From positions 1-64,000 of the forward strand of contig NZ_BAAAFQ010000011.1 of NCBI RefSeq assembly GCF_039523615.1: a DNA stretch of 64,000 nt, written 5' to 3'. The notes beneath the pieces were generated by a model that was given only the letters and a program-made list of their open reading frames with translations, was not told where the DNA came from and ran no database searches. The translations under genes were made by a program, and so were the position numbers. This DNA comes from Psychrosphaera haliotis (lineage in GTDB: Bacteria; Pseudomonadota; Gammaproteobacteria; Enterobacterales; Alteromonadaceae). This document shows positions 24,659 through 33,939 of this stretch, one piece after another; position 1 is the first letter of the stretch; each line of letters opens with the position of its first letter.

Positions 24659-26563
24659 ATGCGCTATTTAATTGCATTACTTATAATGTGTACCTCATTT
24701 GTCACATTCTCAAGCCAACCAACTGTAGACGACTACGCTCAGCTACCATCCAAAAGTTTATTAGCAATTTCTCCAAGTGGGCTTAAATTAGCTTATCGTG
24801 ATACCGCTAAAGAAAAAGATATGCTTATCATTATTGATGCAGCCACTAAAAAACTTATTTCAGCTGCCAATATTATCGACATCAATCCAAATCTTATTTA
24901 CTTCGTCTCGGAAGAAACTGTTGTATTAACAGCCACTAAAAATATAAAACTAGATGGCTACAAAGGACGTCATGATGCTAGTTGGGCTTATGCTTTTAAT
25001 ATTGATTCAAATAAGATCCATGCACTCTTACAACAGAATTACGGTATTTTTAAAGGACAAACACAATTAGGACGTGTCTTGGGTATTTCGAAAGATAAAA
25101 AGCATGCTTATATGCCAGCCTACGAGAAGCCAGGACAATACAACTTATACAAAGTAGATCTCAAAAAGCGACGTAAACCTAAATTAATGCAAAGAGGCAC
25201 ACCTGATACCGACGACTTTTTTATTAACAATAACGGAAAAGTTATCGCAAGAGAGCGTTTCAACAACTATGAAAATCTACATCGTGTTGAAGCTAGAATT
25301 GACGATAAGTGGATAGAGATTTACCGCAATGAAACAGAAATAAAAACCATTGGCGTTCATGGTTTAACACCAAGCTTTAAAGCACTTGTCATTAGCGCTT
25401 ACAGCCCTGAGAGTGGACAGCTAGCCTACTATACAATGAACTTAAAAGATGGCGCTATTGGCCCTGCAATATTCAAAAAGTCCGATAAAAGCGTAGAACG
25501 ATTACTAATGAGTTTAGGGCGCACTGTATATGGCGCCGAGTACTCGGGATTTACACCAAGCTACGAGTTTTTTGACAAAACACTAAATGCTCGTATGCGT
25601 GGTATTACTCAAGCATTGCCTAACAACTCATTTCGTATCGACGGTTACACCCCCGATTGGAAACAAATTATTTTATTTATGCAAGGCGAGTTCAGTTCAG
25701 GCGATTACGTTCGTTATAACGCAGGTGGTTTAGAGATGTTGGCGCCAAGTAGACCAGAAATAGCGCCCGACTTTGTTTATGACGTGGTGGAGTATTCCTT
25801 CAAAGCTAGAGATGGTTTAACTATTCCAACATTACTTACAAAACCTCGCACAACAGCGAAAGGTCCAGTGCCTGCCATAATAATGCCTCATGGTGGTCCA
25901 GAGTCTTATGACAAAAAGGGCTTTGATTACGTGACACAATATTTTGCTAGCCAAGGCTATTTAGTTATTCAACCTCAATTTAGAGGCAGTGAAGGTTTTG
26001 GCTTAAACTTTAAGCTTAGAGGCCGCGGCGAATGGGGTAAAAAAATGCAGGATGATTTAACCGATGCTGTTCATGCCCTTGTTGCTGATAATTCAATAGA
26101 TAAAAATAGAGTATGTATTGTTGGTGCTAGCTATGGTGGTTATGCAGCTTTAGCAGGCGCGACTTTTACTCCAGACTTATATAAGTGCGTTGTGTCGATT
26201 AATGGTGTGAGTGATGTAGACAGAATGATGCGGGACGAGCAGTGGGATTACGGAAAAAACCATTGGTTAGTATCGTATTGGAACAACGTTATTGCCAACG
26301 GTAACTTTGATGATGATCACTTAAGTACAATATCACCGGTTAACTATGCAAAAAAGGTAAGCGCTCCCGTCCTATTAATTCATGGAGAACATGACGAAAT
26401 TGTCCCAGTGCGCCAATCTAAATATATGCATGAAGAACTACAGGATAATGGCAAAGATGTTACATTTATTGAATTAGAAGAAGGTGATCACTACCTAAGC
26501 AATTCTAAAAATAGACTTGAAGCGATGCGGGCAATCGGTAAATTTGTCAAAGAACATATTTAA
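24659..26563 (+). CDS. Exported S9-family (prolyl oligopeptidase-like) peptidase
   Basis: This is a serine peptidase of the S9 family with an N-terminal beta-propeller-like region and a C-terminal alpha/beta hydrolase domain. The 634-residue product begins with a signal peptide (MRYLIALLIMCTSFVTFSS), so it should be periplasmic or secreted. The catalytic triad is visible as Ser491 in GASYGGY, Asp579 in GEHDEIVP and His611 in GDHYLS. The start has a good AGGAAG site. It is a single gene between fusA2 and rluF. The substrate is not known; proline-specific or acyl-peptide cleavage is likely. Confidence 0.92.
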   Translation: MRYLIALLIMCTSFVTFSSQPTVDDYAQLPSKSLLAISPSGLKLAYRDTAKEKDMLIIIDAATKKLISAANIIDINPNLIYFVSEETVVLTATKNIKLDGYKGRHDASWAYAFNIDSNKIHALLQQNYGIFKGQTQLGRVLGISKDKKHAYMPAYEKPGQYNLYKVDLKKRRKPKLMQRGTPDTDDFFINNNGKVIARERFNNYENLHRVEARIDDKWIEIYRNETEIKTIGVHGLTPSFKALVISAYSPESGQLAYYTMNLKDGAIGPAIFKKSDKSVERLLMSLGRTVYGAEYSGFTPSYEFFDKTLNARMRGITQALPNNSFRIDGYTPDWKQIILFMQGEFSSGDYVRYNAGGLEMLAPSRPEIAPDFVYDVVEYSFKARDGLTIPTLLTKPRTTAKGPVPAIIMPHGGPESYDKKGFDYVTQYFASQGYLVIQPQFRGSEGFGLNFKLRGRGEWGKKMQDDLTDAVHALVADNSIDKNRVCIVGASYGGYAALAGATFTPDLYKCVVSINGVSDVDRMMRDEQWDYGKNHWLVSYWNNVIANGNFDDDHLSTISPVNYAKKVSAPVLLIHGEHDEIVPVRQSKYMHEELQDNGKDVTFIELEEGDHYLSNSKNRLEAMRAIGKFVKEHI

Positions 26564-26644
26564 GATACAAAGCAAAGATCAACACCCTAAATGGAATGTG
26601 GTATTATTTAGCGACTAAATTTAGGGTATTGATAGGTAACAAAC

Positions 26645-27385
26645 GTGACTGAACAACAAGGCAAACGGCTCAATAAATTCATTAGCGAATCGGGATATTG
26701 CTCTCGACGCGAAGCGGATAAACTTATTGAGCAAAAGCGCGTTAAGATAAACGGGAAACTCCCTGAGCTCGGCACCAAAGTACTTGATGGTGATACTGTC
26801 ACAGTTAATGGTAAAACTATTAACGCCAGTGCCGAAAATAAATCTGACCGTGTTTACATTGCCTATAACAAGCCTATTGGTATTACGTGTACTACAGAGC
26901 GTCACGTTCGAGGCAACATCATAGATGCCATCAATCACCCTAAACGAATTTTCCCGATTGGACGCCTAGATAAACCATCAGATGGTCTAATTTTTTTGAC
27001 CAGTGACGGTGACATTGTTAATAAGATTTTACGCGCAGAGAATGCGCACGAAAAAGAATACGTTGTTGTGGTAGATAAGCCTCTTAACGAACGATTTAAA
27101 AGTCGTATGGAAAAAGGCATTCCAATACTTGGAACAGTGACAAAACCATGCCGAGTGAAATTACTTGGACCTAAGAAATTCTCTATCATTCTTACTCAAG
27201 GATTAAACCGACAAATTCGTCGTATGTGTGAATATTTAGGATTTGAAGTTACTAAGCTACAACGAACTCGAATTATGAACGTCGACTTAAAGGGCCTAAA
27301 GCCTGGACAATGGCGTGAGTTAACCAGCAAAGAAATGAACCAAATTAATCAAGCTGTTGCTGGTTCTAAAAAAACGGCAGAATAA
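26645..27385 (+). CDS. rluF: 23S rRNA pseudouridine(2604) synthase (GTG start)
   Basis: RluF isomerises uridine 2604 (and in E. coli also a base in tRNA-Tyr) to pseudouridine. The 246-residue product has an N-terminal S4 RNA-binding domain (RLNKFISESGYCSRREAD) and the RsuA/RluF catalytic domain with Asp109 in GRLDKPSDGLIFLT. The conserved GLNRQIRRMCEYLG and RTRIMNV segments match E. coli RluF closely. It starts with GTG, and no ATG start is available upstream in frame. Confidence 0.93.
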   Translation: MTEQQGKRLNKFISESGYCSRREADKLIEQKRVKINGKLPELGTKVLDGDTVTVNGKTINASAENKSDRVYIAYNKPIGITCTTERHVRGNIIDAINHPKRIFPIGRLDKPSDGLIFLTSDGDIVNKILRAENAHEKEYVVVVDKPLNERFKSRMEKGIPILGTVTKPCRVKLLGPKKFSIILTQGLNRQIRRMCEYLGFEVTKLQRTRIMNVDLKGLKPGQWRELTSKEMNQINQAVAGSKKTAE

Positions 27386-27393
27386 AATCTGCC
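27376..27393 (+). terminator. Weak hairpin at the end of rluF
   Basis: A six-pair stem (GGCAGA / TCTGCC, six-base loop) has the rluF stop codon in its loop. It is followed only by ATTTAAATT, so it would be a weak intrinsic terminator between the convergent rluF and the DUF5610-like gene. Confidence 0.4.
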
Positions 27394-27430
27394 ATTTAAA
27401 TTACAAAGGGATGACTTGCTAAATTAGCGC

Positions 27431-28750
27431 TTAGTCATCAACCTTAGGTCCGCGAATTAACTCCAGACGACTTGACCATTGTTCAATAATGGAAGTTGAA
27501 AAAGAAGAAAAATCTATCGAGTAGTCTTGTTCTTCAGGCTTATTCAATAAGTCCATTTTTTGGAACAAGTCCGATAACAAATCTCTTGGATGAGCAAACA
27601 AGTCTTCCGTCTTCGCAAATTCACCTTTCAAATCAGCGGCGAAGTTCCCTAATGGCTCTAACTCTCTTAATGCGGCTGCACCAGGATTTAGAGAAACTTG
27701 TTCAGATTGATAAGCCTCCACAGCTTTAACGCTTGTGCTTTGGCTTAAATCCAGTGCAAAACCACTGATCTCAGATGAGTCGTATTCCAGCTCCATTGCT
27801 TTGTTAATAGCTTCTTGCATGTCACCGTCATAAAAGTCCGCCGACAAACTATTAATCTTTTCTAATAAGGCATTTATCGCTTCTAGTTCGTCTTCGTCTA
27901 AATCACCATCAATACTTAATGAAAACTGCTGCTGACTAACTACTTCGCTATAAGAGTAGGCATAGCTACCACTATATGAATTTCCATTGCCTTGGCCCTG
28001 ACTAGAAAAACGACCACTACCAGACTCAACCGACGCACCTAAAAAGGCACTGGCATTAATCTTAATCCTGTCGCCATCTCGTGTTTCCAGTTCAAATTCA
28101 AACGAGCGAGACTCCTTTGACTGTAAAGACTGAAATAAAGCTTCACCAATACGCGCTGGTGGAACGGACTCTTCTGCAGAATCATCCGATTGATTTAAAC
28201 TGGCTGGTTTTTCAATAACACTCTGACTTTCACCTAAGTATTCATTCGCAAGTTCAAATAACCCTTCTTTTACCTTTTGGGCGGTAAGTGAAATGTCGCT
28301 TTCAACATCACCTTCCAACAGCCCCATGTCAGATAAGATACCACTGGCTTCTTCATAACCTTGTTCAAAACCTTTAAGACCAGCTTCTATTCGGCTTTGC
28401 AATTGCTCTTGTGTTGCACCATCGGCTTTATCCATTTTTAAGCGGTTAGTTATAAACCCGAGAATTGCGCTAGATGACGCGTCTGAGCGTTTATCCCTTT
28501 GTTCAATTGCTGCCTGCTCTAACTTATTAGGCTTTGGATCTTGTGGAACTGAAATTGATTGCTGCACTCGCTTTTGCACCGTTTGATGAAAATACGAAAA
28601 ACTGGTGCTAGATGTTGCGCCAGACAAGGTCACTAATGACGCTGGCGCTGACTTTTGAATTTGCTGTTGGCCATTTTGAGAATTTAGTTCGCCCTTACTG
28701 CTGGGTTTGCTCAGCCAATTTTGTAATTGAGTGGGGTCGAATTTAATCAT
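27431..28750 (-). CDS. Uncharacterised protein, DUF5610-like
   Basis: I do not recognise a function. The central region (about residues 125-180, GFEQGYEEASGILSDMGLLE followed by a helical segment) resembles the DUF5610 domain of marine gammaproteobacteria, from memory only. The protein is acidic, rich in S, Q and E, and has no signal peptide or membrane segment. It carries a low-complexity Gly/Ser/Tyr stretch in its second half (GNGNSYSGSYAYSYS). The frame is open to a GTG at 28795, but the ATG at 28750 (MIKFDPTQLQNW, 439 residues) is a more natural start. It is single, convergent with rluF and divergent from the next gene. Confidence 0.6.
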   Translation of the reverse strand: MIKFDPTQLQNWLSKPSSKGELNSQNGQQQIQKSAPASLVTLSGATSSTSFSYFHQTVQKRVQQSISVPQDPKPNKLEQAAIEQRDKRSDASSSAILGFITNRLKMDKADGATQEQLQSRIEAGLKGFEQGYEEASGILSDMGLLEGDVESDISLTAQKVKEGLFELANEYLGESQSVIEKPASLNQSDDSAEESVPPARIGEALFQSLQSKESRSFEFELETRDGDRIKINASAFLGASVESGSGRFSSQGQGNGNSYSGSYAYSYSEVVSQQQFSLSIDGDLDEDELEAINALLEKINSLSADFYDGDMQEAINKAMELEYDSSEISGFALDLSQSTSVKAVEAYQSEQVSLNPGAAALRELEPLGNFAADLKGEFAKTEDLFAHPRDLLSDLFQKMDLLNKPEEQDYSIDFSSFSTSIIEQWSSRLELIRGPKVDD

Positions 28751-28961
28751 TTTAATATACCTATGGTTGCCTAGCATTAATATCGGCTGACACACTGTAA
28801 AATTGAATGAATTATATACAAATATAACTCTTTTCTTTTAACCTGTTGATCAATAATTGCATTTATTCGAAAGGAATATGCAAGTTTTACTAATTATAGA
28901 GAATCCAAGCCTCTGCTAGACTCATAAAATACAAATAAGAGATTAAAATAGAGAGGACATA

Positions 28962-29942
28962 ATGGGATTACTCGTAAATGGTAATTGGCAAGATAAGTGG
29001 TACGACACTGACAAAAGTGACGGTAAATTTGAGCGTGAAAGCGCACAGTTAAGAAACTGGGTTACCGCAGACGGAGAAGCTGGAGCAACGGGTAGTAAAG
29101 GCTTTATCGCAGAAAAAGGTCGATATCATTTGTATGTTTCTCTTGCCTGTCCTTGGGCACACAGAACGTTAATTTTTAGAAAGCTAAAATCCTTAGAGGA
29201 TTACATCGACGTGTCTATTGTTAGCCCAGACATGTTAAACAATGGTTGGGAATTTGATAAATCAAATCACAGCACTGGCGATGCGCTATTTGATGCTCAG
29301 TATATGCACCAAGTATATACTCGAAATAAAAGCGACTACTCAGGCCGTGTGACGGTTCCTGTACTTTGGGATAAGAAAACTAACCAAATTGTAAGTAATG
29401 AATCATCAGAAATAATTCGAATGTTTAATAACGCCTTTAATCATTTGACGAACAGTTCACTAGACTTATATCCAAGCGAATTAAAGTCCGACATTGATGA
29501 TGTTAATGACTTTGTTTACCACAACATAAACAATGGTGTTTATAAGTGTGGTTTTGCTACTAAGCAGGCCGCTTATGAAAAAGAATTTACAAAGCTATTT
29601 AATGCATTAGATGAGATTGAACACAGACTAACTACAAATCGTTATTTAGTCGGAAATACAATCACTGAGGCAGATTGGCGTTTATTCACAACCTTGATTC
29701 GTTTTGATGCGGTTTATGTGGGTCACTTTAAATGTAACCAAAGAACTATTGAGAGTTATCCACATTTATCCTCTTATTTAAGAGAGCTATATCAATGGCC
29801 AGGTATTGCGGAAACGGTCGACTTCTATCATATTAAAAGGCATTACTACTTCAGCCATACTATGATAAACCCAACGCAAGTTGTCCCTGCGGGCCCAGAA
29901 ATCGACTACAACCGCCCACACAACCGGCATGAAATTGGTTAA
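28962..29942 (+). CDS. Glutathionyl-hydroquinone reductase (YqjG/PcpF type)
   Basis: Xi-class glutathione transferases reduce glutathionyl-hydroquinones to hydroquinones. The 326-residue product has the N-terminal thioredoxin fold with catalytic Cys63 in the CPWAHR motif and the C-terminal helical domain. Both match the family in order and length. It starts with ATG after AGAGGAC. It is followed closely by the CtlX-like gene on the same strand, but a separate ribosome site and a 90-base spacer leave co-transcription open. It is a cytoplasmic redox enzyme, probably used in quinone detoxification. Confidence 0.93.
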   Translation: MGLLVNGNWQDKWYDTDKSDGKFERESAQLRNWVTADGEAGATGSKGFIAEKGRYHLYVSLACPWAHRTLIFRKLKSLEDYIDVSIVSPDMLNNGWEFDKSNHSTGDALFDAQYMHQVYTRNKSDYSGRVTVPVLWDKKTNQIVSNESSEIIRMFNNAFNHLTNSSLDLYPSELKSDIDDVNDFVYHNINNGVYKCGFATKQAAYEKEFTKLFNALDEIEHRLTTNRYLVGNTITEADWRLFTTLIRFDAVYVGHFKCNQRTIESYPHLSSYLRELYQWPGIAETVDFYHIKRHYYFSHTMINPTQVVPAGPEIDYNRPHNRHEIG

Positions 29943-30034
29943 TATAAATACTTTCTGATTGTTTAAACAGAATAAAAGGCCGTACAATGCGACCTTATTA
30001 TTATCTTGTTCCCCACAACATAAAAGGAAATATC

Positions 30035-30943
30035 ATGAGTCAGGCACCTAAAGCTGTGGTTATGATCCGCCCACATCACTTTTTACCAAATCCACAAACG
30101 TCTGCCGATAATACCTTTCAAAGTGAAGCCGATAATAATAGGGCGCTAACAACACTGGCTTACGAACAAGTGTCTAACATGGCAAAGAAGTTAGAGGACA
30201 ATGGTATAACAGTTCATTTATTTGAAGACGTCAGTAAAGCAACTCCAGACTCCGTATTTCCAAATAATTGGTTTTCAACACATGATGATGGCAAGTTAGC
30301 AATTTATGCCATGTACCCTGAAAACCGCCGCTTAGAAAGGCGCTCAGATATTATTGATAAGCTTGTGAATCAGTATCAAGTAAATCAAATAATTGATTAC
30401 TCTCCTTATGAGCATTCGAGTAAGTTTTTAGAAGGAACTGGCGCTCTTGTTTTAGATCACGATGCTCGCGTAGCTTATGCTGTTCGATCAAATCGCTGTT
30501 CTGAACAACTATTCTATGAGTTTTGTCAGCAGTTCTCTTATCGCCCAGTATTATTCGATGCAGTGAATAAACAAGGTACCGCTGTTTATCATACCAATGT
30601 AATAATGACCGTAGGATCTAGTTACGTATTGTTAGCTACTGAAATGATTAAAGACGCCTCTCAACAACGCTTCGTCATTGAAGCTATTGAAAGAACGGGC
30701 AAAACCATCATTCACCTTACGGAGCAGCAAATTGAGCAATACTGTGGCAATGCGTTAGAGCTAACAAATGGCGATACGCTTTATTTAGCGCTTTCTCAAA
30801 CTGCTTTTAATGCGTTAACAGATGAACAAAAGCATGAATTAAACAGCGAAGTAACCTTGCTGCCATTTGACGTTGAGGCCATTGAATATGCAGGTGGCTC
30901 GGTTAGATGTATGTTGGCTGGTATCCATTTACCAAAAAGATAA
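30035..30943 (+). CDS. Arginine deiminase-fold hydrolase, CtlX-like
   Basis: The protein belongs to the guanidino-group-modifying superfamily (arginine deiminase, dimethylarginine dimethylaminohydrolase). It contains the expected catalytic pieces: the PDSVFPNNWFSTH segment, the histidine in AVYHTNVIM, and a C-terminal cysteine in GGSVRCML (about residue 292 of 302). This arrangement matches CtlX, a citrulline-utilisation hydrolase. The open frame begins at 29987, but the ATG at 30035 (MSQAPKAVVMIRP) has AAAGGAAA directly upstream. The substrate is inferred by similarity only. Confidence 0.85.
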   Translation: MSQAPKAVVMIRPHHFLPNPQTSADNTFQSEADNNRALTTLAYEQVSNMAKKLEDNGITVHLFEDVSKATPDSVFPNNWFSTHDDGKLAIYAMYPENRRLERRSDIIDKLVNQYQVNQIIDYSPYEHSSKFLEGTGALVLDHDARVAYAVRSNRCSEQLFYEFCQQFSYRPVLFDAVNKQGTAVYHTNVIMTVGSSYVLLATEMIKDASQQRFVIEAIERTGKTIIHLTEQQIEQYCGNALELTNGDTLYLALSQTAFNALTDEQKHELNSEVTLLPFDVEAIEYAGGSVRCMLAGIHLPKR

Positions 30944-31040
30944 ATAATATGAACAAGTAAACCCGTTATTCACTTGAACTGTACTGGTACAATACAATAA
31001 AATTGTTCGCCCTCATGGTGAGGTAGTAAATGAGGATTGC

Positions 31041-32054
31041 ATGATATTTGAGTCAACTTTTAAACCCGCTTGGTGGCTTAACAACCGCCATCTACAAACG
31101 ATTGTTCCTAGGTTCTATTCTGTAAAGAATAGCTTTAGACCTTTTGAGCAAGAGTTCAACCTATCCGATGGTGATTTTCTCGAGCTTATTTGGAGCCGTT
31201 CTCCTGCCTATATTAATGAGCAAACCCCTATTGTTATTGTGCTCCACGGATTAGAAGGCTCGTTTGACAGCTTTTATGCTAAACGCATGATGAATGCTAT
31301 TCATCAAAAAGGTTGGGTTGGTTTATTAATGCAATTTAGGGGCTGCGGCAAAAAGCAAAACAGACTGGCTAAAACCTATCATTCTGGTCAAACAGAAGAT
31401 GTTGCTGAGCTAGTTAAATACGTGCATAAAAAATTTCCTAACAACCCTAAATACAGCGTGGGTTTTTCATTGGGCGGCAACATGCTTGCTAAATACCTAG
31501 GTGAAGAAAGCAGTCACTCTGTTTTATCTGGCGGTATTGTTATTTCAGCGCCACTTGATTTGTCTATCTGCGCACACGCAATTGGACAGGGCTTTTCGGC
31601 TGTTTACCAAAAGTATTTAGTGGATAAACTTAGAAACAAGACCAAAGATAAACTGGCTTTGATGAATGAGCGTTTCCCTATTAAAGTGACCGCAAATGAA
31701 CTGGACGAAATTAAAGTTCTGACAGAATTTGATGATGCTGTTACAGCACCTATTAATGAATTTAAAAGTGCCGCAGAATATTATGAAAAGAGCAGTGCGA
31801 ATAAATTTTTAGCTTCTATCTCAACGCCTACTTTAATTATTCATGCCAAAGACGATCCATTCATGTCAGAAGCCGTCATCCCAACCAAAGACAAACTCTC
31901 GTCATCCGTTCGATTCGAATTAAGCAAAGCAGGCGGACATGTTGGATTTATTTCGGGCTTAAATCCATTTAAACCTAAATTCTGGGCTGAAAATAGAACC
32001 ATAGAGTTTATACAACAACTGCAACTCAATAAGTTTGGTAGTAAAAAGTCATGA
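31041..32054 (+). CDS. yheT: YheT-family alpha/beta hydrolase
   Basis: This is an alpha/beta hydrolase of the AB-hydrolase-4/YheT group, probably an esterase of unknown substrate. The 337-residue product begins with the family segment FKPAWWLNNRHLQTI. The triad is visible as Ser143 in GFSLGGN, an aspartate in HAKDDPFM and a histidine in KAGGHVGF. It is followed by yheU with a four-base ATGA overlap, the same pair as in E. coli. Confidence 0.93.
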   Translation: MIFESTFKPAWWLNNRHLQTIVPRFYSVKNSFRPFEQEFNLSDGDFLELIWSRSPAYINEQTPIVIVLHGLEGSFDSFYAKRMMNAIHQKGWVGLLMQFRGCGKKQNRLAKTYHSGQTEDVAELVKYVHKKFPNNPKYSVGFSLGGNMLAKYLGEESSHSVLSGGIVISAPLDLSICAHAIGQGFSAVYQKYLVDKLRNKTKDKLALMNERFPIKVTANELDEIKVLTEFDDAVTAPINEFKSAAEYYEKSSANKFLASISTPTLIIHAKDDPFMSEAVIPTKDKLSSSVRFELSKAGGHVGFISGLNPFKPKFWAENRTIEFIQQLQLNKFGSKKS

Positions 32055-32287
32055 TCATACCTTGGAAAAATATTAGCGCTGATGCTTTAGAAGGCATTAT
32101 CGAAGAGTTCATTATGCGTGAAGGTACTGACTACGGTGAACATGAAGTGTCTTTCACTGATAAAAAAGAGCAAGTTTTAAATCAGTTAAAATTGGGCGAA
32201 ATCGTCTTGGTATTTTCAGAGCTGCACGAAACCGTTAACTTAATGCCAGCCGCTACGTTTAATCACGACGAGAACCATGCGGAATAA
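32051..32287 (+). CDS. yheU: YheU family protein
   Basis: YheU is a small conserved gammaproteobacterial protein of unknown function. The 78-residue product begins MIIPWKNISADALEGIIEEF, the family signature. It overlaps the end of yheT by four bases (ATGA), so it is coupled to it. Its 3 prime end overlaps the 3 prime end of the opposite-strand cysQ by 29 bases. Confidence 0.92.
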   Translation: MIIPWKNISADALEGIIEEFIMREGTDYGEHEVSFTDKKEQVLNQLKLGEIVLVFSELHETVNLMPAATFNHDENHAE

Positions 32288-33092
32288 TCATTGTTGTCCA
32301 GTCTAGGTTATTATCTGCGGCAACAATAAAGTCAGGATTTAAGAATGACTCTCTTTGATTATAAGTTAGCGGAACAAACTCAGAATCAATAATACAACCA
32401 CCAGCCTCTTCCACAATTATTTGCGGCGCACCTGTATCCCACTCGCCCGTTGGGCCAACGCGAATATATAAGTCGGCTTTACCTTCCGCCACTAAACATG
32501 ATTTTAGAGCACAACTGCCAAGGGATATAAAACCTAAATCTACAGAGTCGCTTATATATTTAGTAATTGAATCTAATTTTTGAACGCGACTTATGGCAAG
32601 TGTAAGTGAGTGCTTGTTTACATCAATTTTATTGGCAGCTAATTTTGTAACTTGCTCTTGGCGATTCTTTTTAAAGGCGCCACCCTCTTTTACAGCCCAA
32701 TACATATCTTCCGTTACAGGTGCGTATATAACACCTAAAACAGGTTTGTTGTTTTGAATGAGGGCTATATTAACTGCAAAGTCAGGGCGACCAGCAACAA
32801 ACTCTTGCGTACCATCTAGAGGATCTACCAGCCAATATTCTGACCACTTTACTCTGTCGCTGAGCACTAATCCTTCAACTTCTTCCGACATAATAGGAAT
32901 ATTAGGCGTAAGTGACTGCAAACAGGAAAGAACTATATCGTTTGCAGCATAGTCTGCACTTGTGACTGGCGACTGGTCTGATTTATTAAACTGCTCAAAG
33001 TCACCGTCATCAAAGTATTCTAAAATTGCTCCGCCGGCTTTCACCGCGATTAGTTTTACTTCTTCGACTAACTTATCAAGACTCGTTTCCAT
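32259..33092 (-). CDS. cysQ: 3'(2'),5'-bisphosphate nucleotidase CysQ
   Basis: CysQ removes the 3 prime phosphate of adenosine 3',5'-bisphosphate, a by-product of sulfate assimilation, and keeps it from inhibiting other enzymes. The 277-residue product has the lithium-sensitive inositol monophosphatase fold with metal-binding motifs DPLDGTQEF (near residue 90) and GEWDTGAPQ (near 215). It lies near nudE on the same strand, as in many gammaproteobacteria, but a 7-bp tandem repeat separates the two genes. Its end overlaps yheU. Confidence 0.95.
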   Translation of the reverse strand: METSLDKLVEEVKLIAVKAGGAILEYFDDGDFEQFNKSDQSPVTSADYAANDIVLSCLQSLTPNIPIMSEEVEGLVLSDRVKWSEYWLVDPLDGTQEFVAGRPDFAVNIALIQNNKPVLGVIYAPVTEDMYWAVKEGGAFKKNRQEQVTKLAANKIDVNKHSLTLAISRVQKLDSITKYISDSVDLGFISLGSCALKSCLVAEGKADLYIRVGPTGEWDTGAPQIIVEEAGGCIIDSEFVPLTYNQRESFLNPDFIVAADNNLDWTTMIIPHGSRRD

Positions 33093-33195
33093 AGCAGTTC
33101 CAAATACACTCGTACATTTTGAAAGAATAGACGAATTTATCTGTCACTGCTCAATAAAACAACCCTGAGTGCGCCAGTTGGTGGTATTTTAGGCA

Positions 33196-33278
33196 TAATC
33201 AGTAATCAGTAATCAGTAATCAGTAATCAGTAATCAGTAATCAGTAATCAGTAATCAGTAATCAGTAATCAGTAATCA
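33196..33278. repeat. 7-bp tandem repeat (TAATCAG), about 12 copies
   Basis: A perfect array of the heptamer TAATCAG, 83 bp long (11.9 copies), lies between the cysQ start (33092) and the nudE stop (33286). It ends only eight bases before the nudE stop codon. All three frames contain stops. With cysQ read on the minus strand, the array is 104-186 bases upstream of its start, in the promoter region. Copy-number change could alter that spacing. Confidence 0.95.
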
Positions 33279-33285
33279 AAAATGT

Positions 33286-33879
33286 TTACTTGAATAAATC
33301 TGGTTGCGAATCTATTTTTTGTTGAGCCAAGAACAAGGCTGCAACCGAGCGTGCTTCATTAAAGTCTTCTTGATCTAGTAAACTACTTGCATCACTCCAT
33401 CGCCAGGTGATTTTTTCTAGCGGCTCAGGCTCATCGCCCTCTAATGACTCTTCATATAAATCTAACGCAATGTAAATGTGCATTTGAGCACTAAAGTAAC
33501 TCGGGGCCATTGATACCGTCTTTAGCTTTAGGAATCGTTTTGCACCGAGCCCAATTTCTTCTTTTAATTCACGGTTTGCCGCTTCTTCCGGTGTTTCACC
33601 AGGGTCAATTAACCCTTTTGGGAAACCCACTTCATAACCGTGTATTCCAGCAGCGTATTCTCTTACTAAAATAAACTCGCTGGCACTAATACAAGGCACA
33701 ACCATTACTGCACCGCGACCAGAACCTTTCATGCGTTCGTATTGTCGCTTTTCACCATTGGTGAACTCTAAATCCAGTTGTTCAATTTTAAATAAATTAC
33801 TCTGCGCAACCAATTTACTATTATGGATTGTTGGTAAAGTTGGCGCGGCAGGATAAGCGCTTATTTTTTTCCCCGACAT
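33286..33879 (-). CDS. nudE: ADP compounds hydrolase NudE
   Basis: NudE is a Nudix hydrolase that cleaves ADP-ribose, NADH and related ADP compounds. The 197-residue product carries a complete Nudix box (GLIDPGETPEEAANRELKEE, about residues 90-110) and the family N- and C-terminal parts. It is divergent from yrfG, with 60 bases between the start codons, where both promoters must lie. The cysQ/nudE/yrfG neighbourhood is conserved in gammaproteobacteria. Confidence 0.94.
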   Translation of the reverse strand: MSGKKISAYPAAPTLPTIHNSKLVAQSNLFKIEQLDLEFTNGEKRQYERMKGSGRGAVMVVPCISASEFILVREYAAGIHGYEVGFPKGLIDPGETPEEAANRELKEEIGLGAKRFLKLKTVSMAPSYFSAQMHIYIALDLYEESLEGDEPEPLEKITWRWSDASSLLDQEDFNEARSVAALFLAQQKIDSQPDLFK

Positions 33880-33939
33880 AACTACCTTCTGCTAGAATCG
33901 ATTCATCATCTAACTATAACGACTAAAAATAAGAAATCT

